DNA of 64,000 bases from Zantedeschia hybrid cultivar (lineage: Eukaryota > Streptophyta > Magnoliopsida > Alismatales > Araceae). The notes below the pieces were generated by a model that saw only the letters and a program-made list of their open reading frames with translations, made no database searches and was not told where the DNA came from. The stretch is from NCBI GenBank assembly GCA_030544215.1, contig JARZZO010000003.1, positions 27,780,379 to 27,844,378 of the forward strand, given 5' to 3'. A program made the position numbers and the translations under genes. Shown here in pieces: positions 56,128-64,000 of the stretch. Position 1 is the first letter of the stretch. Every line of letters starts with the position of its first letter.

Positions 56128-57585
56128 TGTAGACACCGATTTTGGACCACCCTTTTGGTCATGAACCCAACCCATCATTAGCCCTTCATCACCAAAATCC
56201 CCTCATTTCAGCCATCTCAGCCCACTACCAGCTAGGCCCATTAACCAAATCCCGACTCTAGCCACCTTTTTCGTGGAAGGCTAGCCAGTCCGCCTTCCAA
56301 CCCCTTCGAAGGCCACCCCTCGCCTTCCACCACCTTCGAAGGCCAGCCACCTTGCCTTCCACCCTTTTGGCCACCCCTTTTCACCTTTTCGTGGAAGGCC
56401 AGCCCCCTTGCCTTCCACCGCCTTCGAAGGTCACCCCCCGCCTTCTACCCCCTTCGAAGGCCAGCCACCTCGCCTTCCACATTTTTAGCCACCTTTTTCA
56501 CTTTTTACCACCTTTTCGTGGAAGGCCAGCCCCTTGCCTTCCACCTCCTTCGAAGGCCACCCCTTGCCTTCCGCCTCCTTCGAAGGCCACCCCTCGCCTT
56601 CCACTCCCTTCGAAGGTCAGCCGGACCGCCTTCCACCACAAGAATGGAAGGCATGTCACCTGGCCGTCCACTCCTTAACCACCCCCTTGACTCCGTCTTC
56701 CCCACGATCTCCTCTACTCGCCGCCCTCGTCCCCCACTACTCCGACCACTCCCCACTCCGGCGACTGCCGTGTCCACTACCTCCGACCCTTGACCACTTC
56801 CTATTGGCTCCAGGGTGATTTACGGGGATTTAGACCCCTGTTTTCTCCCCTTTTTCCTTCGCCTATTTAAACCCCCCACACCCTCTTGAGCAGGAAGTTA
56901 AGGATTTTTCTGGGGTTAAGAGGGGGCTTCTTGGAGGGAAGACTCAGAGGAGGCTGGCAAGCGGTCAGGAGGAGTCTCAGAAGAATCCTTCGCACTCCAA
57001 ATGGGCTTGTTTTCTTAACCCTCTTATATTTTCTCTTCTTTCACTTTCAGCACACCATTTCACTTCTCACACACGAGCACTTATCTGCATGCATGCATCC
57101 TAGAATGACTTAGCAATCCTTATTTACCCCTAGAGGTTCCAAACAAAAAACGGGAGGTGGGTGGCCATAACATATGGTCACCTTCCCTCACAAACACCCA
57201 TCCGGTGCGTCTCCCTCTAATTTTAGTTAAGTTTTATGTTTGCATGAACGGATCCTACATGTCACAGTTCTAATTGGGTTATTGTCTTTTCTTTGTCTGT
57301 CTTCTATTTCCAGGGGATCCTAACCACATTCACGTGTGCAGAGTACCGGGCTCTCCTCCTCTGGCCGGCCGGAGGAAGAGAAGGAGGAACCAGCATCTCC
57401 CGCTCCCATAGAACGCGATCACATCCTCACCATCCTGCGGAGCACAGGGACCGTAAGGTAATGCTCCTGGCGATCACACTTTAAATTCTAACCCCCCTTT
57501 AAATCGCCACAGTGCTAAGACGAACGGAGAGGAACCCCCATCAGAAGCCCGCAGCCGCGGCGGGGAGACGTTCCGGGTACCTACA
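56128..57585 (+). repeat. G2 5' LTR
   Basis: TGTAGACACCGATTTTGG to CCGGGTACCTACA, 1458 bp. It contains the palindromic repeat array, a candidate TATA region (CTATTTAAACC, 56861-) and TGGCGATCAC at 57468-57477. Confidence 0.75.
56260..56650. repeat. Palindromic tandem repeats in G2 LTR (GGAAGGC..GCCTTCC)
   Basis: About ten units of roughly 28-45 bp, each pairing a GAAGG-C/GGAAGGC arm with a GCCTTCC arm across about 9 nt (for example GGAAGGCCAGCCCCTTGCCT then TCC). Confidence 0.85.
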
Positions 57586-57591
57586 GCCCTT

Positions 57592-57608
57592 TGGCGATCA
57601 CGGTGGGA
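57592..57608 (+). other. Primer binding site of G2, tRNA-Arg-like
   Basis: TGGCGATCACGGTGGGA, 6 nt after the LTR end. Identical to the PBS of element I. Confidence 0.7.
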
Positions 57609-57677
57609 CACCTATAGCCCGCTGCACGCGTCGCGATCAAACGAAAAGAAGGTAAGGATCCTGAACTCGGCATCATC

Positions 57678-58200
57678 TCTGGACGGCCAGCCCCTGGCCG
57701 TCAAAGTCCTTGGACGGCCAGTAGTCGGCCGTCGACATACCATTAGACGGCCAGCACCTGGCCGTCCGACCCCTTGGACGGCCAGGGCCTAGCCGTCATC
57801 TCCCCGTCGACGTACCATTAGACGGCCAGCACCTGGTCGTCCGACCCCTTGGACGGCCAGGGCCTAGCCGTCATCTCCCCGTCGACGTACCATTAGACGG
57901 CCAGCACCTGGCCGTCCGATCCCTTGGACGGCCAGGGCCTGGCCGTCGACCTCCCCGTCGACACCCAGTGGACGGCCAGCACCTGGCCGTCCGACCTATT
58001 GGACGGCCAGTCCCTGGCCGTCGACCTCCAACTGGACGGCTAGACGGCCAGCGGCTGGCCGTCCGATCCATTGGACGGCCAGTCCCTGGCCGTCGACTTC
58101 CCCTTGGACGGCCAGCACCTGGCCGTCGACTTCTCCTTGGACGGCCAGCACCTGGCCGTCCGACCCCTTGGACGGCCAGCCCCTGGCCGCCGACTCATGG
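57678..58200. repeat. Array of about 15 GGACGGCCAG..CTGGCCGTCC palindromes in the G2 leader
   Basis: Units of about 31 bp (some 44 bp with an added CATCTCCCCGTCGACGTACC spacer), each a near-perfect inverted repeat GGACGGCCAGCACCTGGCCG then TCC. Spacers alternate between GACCCCTT-like and GAC-plus-pyrimidine types. A strongly structured RNA leader is expected. Confidence 0.95.
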
Positions 58201-58695
58201 TCGGTTCTTTGTCCTTTTCTGCTTGCTGTTGTTGTACGCTGTTCTGCTCCATGATTTGTTGATTTGTTATGACCTGCTGCTTGTTAACTTTCTGGGCTTT
58301 TTTTGGGTGTTCTCCGCGGGGGTTTTAAGGAAGAGCCGGCATCACACTTCTAGTTACCTCTCCCGCAGGATCTGACTCTCCACCTGAGGATTCCCACTCA
58401 GGTGCGACTAGTCTTATTCTGTTGGGAACCTCCGTCAGTCTCCGCGAGCCAGGGATTCCCACTTGGCCGCCGAGCAGGTTGTACCTGAAACCACACTGTA
58501 GGAAACTTGGGTTTATGTGAGGAATTAGTGAACTGTTTCAAATTTAAAGACACTTAATTGAATCTCGGTGGAACAAGCTTTGGAAAAGTGAAGGGTCGTT
58601 AAGGGTTAAACTTGATTTGTTAGAAACCAACTTTCATAAAACATTGGCAAACATTTCAAGTGGAACATAAAATCATTTAGGGTCTGTGCTTCATA
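58201..58695. other. G2 leader downstream of the repeat array
   Basis: No gene was seen. It contains CTCCGCGGGGG, a Tyr-free low-similarity stretch, and an A/T-rich run up to the gag ATG. Confidence 0.4.
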
Positions 58696-60354
58696 ATGAA
58701 CCGAATGTATGTCAATGCTGTGTATGATGACATGGACCAGTTCGGCAACAATGTTACACACAACCATCAATGGCTCTACGACAGAGTCCTCCTTGTCCAT
58801 CTGTTCCAGAAATCCTTAGAAGGTGAGGCCTTAAGATGGTTTTCTTCCTTGCCCGCCACAGACCTAATCAATTTTGATATGGTCTCCGAAAAATTCATCA
58901 CTCAGTTTAGTTATATGACAACCATGCCTCCCACCGTGTTTGATCTTGTGATGGAGAAGATGAAGCCTGAAGAGGAGTTCACGTATTTTGCCAACAGGTG
59001 GAGGGCAATGGCCTCTAGGGCGGAAGTGGAAATCTCCGAATCTCAAGCTATCACCATGTTGGTCAATAACGCTACCCCGCAGCTTCGGTCTATTCTCATG
59101 CTGAGTGAATTTCACACATTCACACAACTTTATAATCGAGCTCGGGTAGTTCAATCTCAGATCTGGAATTCAACTTTACCATCCTTCCTTGAAAATCAGA
59201 ACATAAATAAGAGGATTCCACCAATAGAGGGAGTGACAATCAATGAACAGGTGAGTGCTTTGGGGCAACCCTTTAGATCACCCAGTCCTATGTCCCGATT
59301 AGACAACCAATCCAATCAGAAACCATATTCAGCAGTTCCCCCTCCAGCCAAAATCTATTGGGGGCACATGAAAGAGGTTATTGAAACCTTGAAAGTCAAG
59401 GGCCCTCCACCCTCTCATCAGGTAGCCCAAGATCCATCTATCTCTCTAGAAAGGGTGAGCACCCTTGTCAAAAATTTGGAACCAAATGTCGATCACAGAG
59501 GACAGTACTGGGAGTATGAAGAGGTTGGGATATGGCGTGAGTGCCCTACTAGGACGACCAAACCTAGAGAGCCATTGCAAGGAGTCTCCACTATCATCCA
59601 AGACAAACTTTTGGTCTTGATACGACCTAGGGAACAACCAACAGCCATCAACCCAGTTACTCTGGTCCAAGTTCCTTCAATTTCAATCAAAGAACCTCCT
59701 CCATCCATCTTGTGTCCAACACCAAAGCCAGGTCCGGTAACCCAATTCTGCCTAATGAATTCACCACCAGTTCAACCCCTAAAGTCATATCAGGCAGTGG
59801 ACCCCAGTCCGATTGGCGTTACACTGAGAAATCGCATCATTCCCCCAACAAGTCAACCCTTGGACTCTCAAGAGGATTCAGATCTGTCTAAGTATGACAT
59901 CCTACAGCATCTAGGGAAAACTCCTGCTAAGATGCCAGTCCTAGAGTTGATTGGGAGATCTCCTACACACAGGGAGACATTGTTCAAGTTCCTCCAGCGC
60001 ATTACACTCAATGAAGATCTTCCCGTCAAGGGGCTCACAAATGTCATTCTCTCAGTCACCCGGACACCTACAATATCCTCCACAGATAAGAATCTAGCTC
60101 CCCCTGAATACCAATCCCTTCCCTCATGCTTGACCCCAACACTCAAGGGTCACTCATTGGACTCCATCCTGTTGGATACTGGGGCATCAATCAATGTCTG
60201 TTCGCTCAAGAACCCCAAGAAAGTAGGGATTGATCCAAAGAAGATTGAGTCTACATCCATGATGGTCTCAAATGGGAACCTGGAAATTGGCCCAGTGGGC
60301 TTGATCTTTGAATCCTACATCCTTGATGTCAAGCCCATATACAACGCCGTTTTC
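58696..60354 (+). CDS. G2 gag and N-terminal part of protease, 3' truncated
   Basis: The frame is open from ATG 58696. The capsid-like core reads HLFQKSLEGEALRWFSSLPA, FVMVSEKFITQF-type block (DMVSEKFITQFSYMTTMPPT), EKMKPEEEFTYFANRWRAMA, then QSQIWNSTLPSF. No zinc knuckle was seen. A Pro-rich linker and a KYDILQHLGKTPAKMPVLEL block follow. The protease begins near 60130 with LLDTGASINVCSLKNPKKVG. After YNAVF (about 60354) the frame runs into antisense O sequence and ends at 60405. The ATG may be internal, since the alignment with I gag starts late. Confidence 0.85.
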
Positions 60355-61510
60355 TCCATCACTGTATACCTCTGTTCCGTGAGGTTGAGAAGTTTAGAGA
60401 GATAATAGGCTTCCCTCTCTTTTCCTTCTTCATCTTCTTGTGCTAGGACAGCCCCCACCGCGTCATCTAAGATAGAAATATAAAGAACTAAATGCTTGTC
60501 TGGAGATGGTTGTCTCAAAATAGGAGGGCTTGCAAGATGCTTCTTCAATCCATCGAATCCCTCCTTACACTTATCGTCCCAATCAAACTTAACTCCCAGC
60601 TTAGTAAGCTCGTAGAACGGTTTACACCTTTATGAATGCTGGGAGACAAAGCGGCGAATAAACTGCAACCTCCCGATCAATCTTCTCAACTCTTTCAAAT
60701 TCTTGAGAGGTGGCATTTCTATAATAGCTTTTGCCTTGTTGGGATCGATCACAATGCCCCATTTACTGACTATGAATCCTAACAACTTCCCTGAAGAGAT
60801 ACCGAATACACACTTCTTTGGATTCATTTTCAATTGATATTCTCTTGATCATTCCAAAATCTTTTCCAGAATTTATGCATGCTCAGCTTTGGTCTTAGAC
60901 TTCACCAGTAAATCATCTACATACACTTCCAAATTTATATGCATCATATCATAGAATATAGCCATCATAGCCCTCTGATAGGTGGCTCCAACATTCTTCA
61001 ACCCAAATGGCATGACAACATAATAGTATGTGCCCCATGGTGTAGTGAATGACGTCTTCTCTTGATGGTCCTTTACCAATCTAATCTGATTATATCCTGA
61101 AAAGCCATCTATGAATGACAGAGTCTCAAATCCAACTGTATTATCGATGAGTACATCTATATGAGACAGTGGGAAATCATCTTTTGGACACGCTCGGTTC
61201 AAATCTCGAAAGTCAATACAAATCCTGACCTTCCCATCCTTTTTCATGACCGGGACTATGTTAGCCACTTATGCGGATAGAGGACAACTCTAATAAATTT
61301 GGCTTTATGCAGCTTACTGACTTCTTCCTTCATCTTCAAAGCTATTTGTGGGTGGAATCGCCTTAATTTCTGTTTAACTGGGCTAGTTCCATCTTTCAAT
61401 GTTAATCGATGGTCCACTAGGGAAGAATCTAACCCCAGCATATCTTCATAGCTCCAGGCGAAAGTGTCCTTGTAATATCTAAGAACTCGAACCAATGCCT
61501 CTTCGTCCAA
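60349..61510 (-). pseudogene. Element O reverse transcriptase and start of RNase H, truncated
   Basis: RT motifs are CIDFRDLNRACPKDDFPLSH, MPFGLKNVGATYQRAM and YVDDLLVKSKTKAEHA (then a TAA), followed by LLGFIVSKWGIVIDPNKAKA. The first RNase H breaks off at EQRYTVMEK, where G2 DNA begins. Lesions: a 1 nt loss near 61268, a TAA after AEHA, and a stop near 60631. The second RNase H and integrase are absent. Confidence 0.85.
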
Positions 61511-62110
61511 TTTTGAAAGACTTTGACTAATGAGGACAATCCTAAGTTCTTCCTCGGTTCCTAGATTGATTTCTTTAGTAGGTTCTTCTACAGCAGCTGA
61601 AGGTTAATCAAATCTCTTTACTCCGTTTGCATATGCCTCAGCTGCATCCTCATCTTCTTCTTCTTCTTCAGTGACAGGGTCCTTTTCATGTACCAATTCG
61701 TACACTCCATACCCGTCATCTATCAACTCATCTACCTCATATTCTTCTAACAACTGGATTGGATTCTTTAATAATTGAGGGATTTGATAGAATGGAAAGC
61801 ACTTAGAAGCTAACTCATGGAGATATCTATTGGGAATTCTTCTACCCTTCTAATCTGACTAACCTTACTAGACTCCCTAACTTTATTAAACTGTGTACCA
61901 CTAGACTCACTATCTTGACCTAGGGAGGACAAATATGGATAAAAATCATTGGATACATGAGGGGATACAGGGGAATCCTCTTGAGAGGAGGGGCAGAGTA
62001 GATCTAGAAGAGAACCTTACCCGAGTGACTCGTGCGGTGGGGTACATTCGAACAAAGAGTATGAGATTTCTTCAATGAAGATATGAGAGGAACAGGTTGC
62101 CAAATTGACA
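61511..62110 (-). pseudogene. Element O linker between PR region and RT
   Basis: Blocks shared with E1 and I: SLLDLLCPS, VDELIDDGYGVYELVHEKDP, an acidic EEEEEDEDAAEAYANGVKRF stretch and PTKEINLGTEEEL. A stop follows ESLG at about 62015 and another follows KRFD. Confidence 0.65.
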
Positions 62111-62117
62111 TTTTTTT
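62111..62117 (-). other. A7 tract at the PR-RT position in element O
   Basis: Seven A residues where E1 and I have nine. Here the protease-side frame runs on directly into SSHIFIEEISY, the RT-side frame of the other copies. Confidence 0.6.
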
Positions 62118-64000
62118 GGGAATTTTGTGTAATAATCATGAAACAAGAATGGATTTGAAAAGGAGAGGAATGTGATGGAGAAGAGAATGGCACCATTGCC
62201 AGAGGATTGGGGGGATCATACAATAGTATGTCCCAGATCAAATCATGGATCCTCTCTAGGTCGAGAGGAATATGAGGTAGAATGTCCTGAGGGGACATAG
62301 TGATGATGATAGGCGGAGCCCGAAGTATATCTTCAGTGATGACCCTCGACCAAGTCGGGGTCAGGAGCAGAGTATGAAACAGGGTATGAAGGGTGAAAAC
62401 ATGAGAAGGGTTGGTAGCCCTCCAAAGGTGATCTATTGTCAAACAAGCTTTATAGGGGTCTTCTAGCTCCCCTTCATCAGTTTCCTCACTCAGCAAAATC
62501 CTTTTGTCAAATATGGCCCAGGCCCTTCTATCAATTCATCAATCAATGGCGGCCATTGTAGCTTGGCAGGATGCAAGAATAATCTGTTCAATGCTATGTA
62601 TAGGTCCCAAGTGTCAAACCAACGGTACCACTCACATTTAGGATGATGGAACTTCCTCCTTTTCATCGGCCGCAGAGCCTCTAAGGATTTGTATGTCAGC
62701 GGCGTACAATGTTTGGCCAATTCTCTTCCATAAATGTCGTGCAGGTCAAAATGGGAAGTTATTATCACAGTGTTATTATGATCATGCCAGATTACGGACC
62801 CCCATAAAATGGGTAGACAAGGTCCAATTCAGGGAATCCCGCTTTTCCTTACATGGTGTAACCATTGTCTTCCATTTTTTATGACTATTCTCTTCTTCTT
62901 CCTACTGGACAATTGTGTGTCTCACTTTCTCGGGCTTGTAACCCAGGCCATTCTCGGGTATCTCACTTTCTTGAGCTTGTAGCCCAGGCCATTCCCGGGT
63001 ATCCTCCTGTCATCTTTCACTGGCTTAATTTTGCCCTGCAATTGTGCCCCCAAACCTTTTCAAGGCTGATATCCAATCTTCATCATGATATTCCATCTAG
63101 GGGTACTTATGAACTTCCCCCTCTTTACAACATTAACTGGATAGGATGAAGGAAAGGTGCATTTCAATGGATTAGCCGATGGTGGGTAAGTCTGTAGCAT
63201 GGATGGAATGGGTTGTTGAACGTGTGGAGAGACTGGAATTGCATTTGTACTCAATTAGTGAGCAGCAACAAGGATGGGCATGCTAGTGACTTTGATGACT
63301 CGTCCTTTATAGGGAAATTTGAGGCATTGGTAATTTGTAGATGGTATAGCCTCAAGCAACATGATGTAAGGACGGCTTAGTATCCCTTTCAGTGAAAGGT
63401 CAATCTCAAGAATGTGGAATTCAACTTCAGCGTGACAGACTGGTCTCAATTCAACCTCCAAATATACCATTCCGAGAGGGGAACGGGTGGAGTTATCATA
63501 AGCCGTAATAGAAATGGGGGAAGGTAGCCATTTTTCTCTAGGTACACCATAGAATTCCAATGTTTTTGGAGGCAACACATTGATAGACGCACCAGTATCC
63601 ACTAGACATGCATCCACACCTTTGTTGCAAATGTTAACAGTTATACTCAGTGCCATGCCCCTTACTGCCAAAGATGCCAATTCAGAGGGGTGGAAGGATA
63701 TGGAGGGCTGATCCCCCTAAGGAACTAGCAGAGCCGTAATCTTTTCCATCGGTACATCTTCATTAACTATGACTTTCTGTAAATATTCCATCAAGGCTTC
63801 TTGATGGTTTTAAATCTTTTGAGTAATTCTAGAATGGAAATGTGTGCTAGTGTCCTGTCCAGATACTTCAGCAGATCATATTGAGTGCCTGGTGCACTCT
63901 CTTCATTTTGCACTTCATCAACTACTCGTGACGTACTTTCCTGGACGACAGATTGTGGGAATACTTTGTTGAATATGGGGTTGCTCCGAAGCTCAACAAT
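62118..64000 (-). pseudogene. Element O protease, G-patch-like region and gag-side linker, cut by window end
   Basis: The protease CLVDTGASINVLPPKTLEFY (63590-) is followed by WLPSPISITAYDNSTRSPLG and ILSRPYI. The G-patch-like block is interrupted near 63060 (GYQP, then stop). The linker FDLHDIYGRELAKHC (62768-62490) and EETDEGELEDPY continue to 62118. Beyond 63680 toward 64000 is the region equivalent to I 48900-49240 (MEYLQKV.., YDLLKYLDRTLA). A stop separates PR from the preceding QGDQPSIS block. Confidence 0.8.

Larger units (their letters stand above)
56128..60354 (+). mobile_element. G2: 5' half of a second Tat-like gypsy element
   Basis: The LTR is 56128-57585, then PBS, palindrome array, gag and the start of protease. 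It is broken at 60349-60354, where the sequence becomes minus-strand pol of element O. It is inserted in the copia element (left flank AGAAT at 56123-56127). No 3' LTR is in the window. It shares the PBS 17-mer and LTR edge sequences (TGTAGACAC..CCTACA) with family T, but gag is clearly diverged. Confidence 0.8.
16490..64000 (-). mobile_element. O: family-T Tat-like gypsy element, interrupted by CACTA, I, copia and G2
   Basis: The left LTR is 16490-17814. The expected left target duplication ACGCT lies at 16485-16489, but its partner lies beyond the window. O pieces are 16490-19843, 29320-34662, 54109-54353 and about 60349-64000. Gene A and B are on the + strand and gag-pol on the minus strand, as in I. 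The integrase, second RNase H and part of the first RNase H are missing, removed by the deletion that ends at about 60349. O entered 12 bp into the LTR of another copy of its own family. Confidence 0.75.

Noticed and set aside
57678..58200. CRISPR-like array
   Set aside because: Repeats are themselves palindromes with near-identical spacers, inside a plant retrotransposon leader; no cas genes.
56352..58375. Several overlapping ORFs in the G2 LTR and leader
   Set aside because: Open only because the palindromic repeats lack stops in several frames; no coding pattern.

Overview
The window is 64 kb of plant (angiosperm-type) genomic DNA made entirely of nested transposable elements; I found no independent host gene. 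Evidence for a plant: Ty3/gypsy elements with a second, plant-type RNase H (Tat/Ogre-like lineage), plant-mobile-domain (PMD)-like genes, a CACTA transposon with TNP2, Ty1/copia and L1-type LINE remnants, and plant splice signals. The species cannot be named. All coordinates and comparisons were made by eye.

One gypsy family (here 'family T') supplies most of the sequence and is present in four layers. E1 (1-15944, + strand, left end outside the window) has a decayed gag-pol, then two genes on the opposite strand (B 10568-7946, A 12557-11180), a LINE insertion (13835-14564) and an LTR (14668-15944). That LTR is shared with an internally deleted copy (15945-16489), giving an LTR-internal-LTR-internal-LTR chain. 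Element O starts at 16490, inserted 12 bp into the third LTR. O carries A (split by a CACTA element at 19844-29319 with TSD AGA) and B (30879-33746). Its gag-pol is on the minus strand and reappears at 60349-64000. Element I (34663-54108, minus strand, 19.4 kb, LTRs 1337/1336 bp, TSD CTTTA) sits inside O and is the only element complete in the window: LTR, gene A, gene B, spacer, antisense integrase/RNase H/RT/PR/gag, PBS, LTR. After I come a 245 bp piece of O (54109-54353), a Ty1/copia 3' LTR and pol tail (54354-56127), and the 5' half of a second gypsy lineage, 'G2' (LTR 56128-57585, PBS, palindrome array, gag-PR). G2 is fused by a deletion to O's RNase H at about 60349.

The same plan recurs in E1, O and I. 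Gag-pol runs from one LTR, and two PMD-like genes A and B run from the other LTR in the opposite direction. Their 3' ends converge on a spacer with a conserved hairpin and a copy-specific A/T-rich minisatellite. A small ORF on the gag-pol strand lies beside the polypurine tract. About 35-40 copies of an approximately 30 bp palindrome (core GCGTC, central 8-10 nt, GACGC) occur only in noncoding DNA: the LTRs, the promoter side of A, the A-B interval, B intron 1 and the gag leader. The best candidate for something undescribed is this combination of antisense PMD genes with a dispersed palindrome family inside the same element. The diverged G2 element has the same palindrome design with a different sequence, in its LTR and leader.

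Most coding regions carry stops or frameshifts, often at codons where C to T or G to A change explains the stop, as expected for methylated silent elements. The CACTA element has a TNP2 gene, a C48 (Ulp1-like) peptidase and a TNPA/Ptta-like gene. It also carries a GC-rich captured fragment resembling a host DUF3475/DUF668 (PSK-simulator-type) gene.
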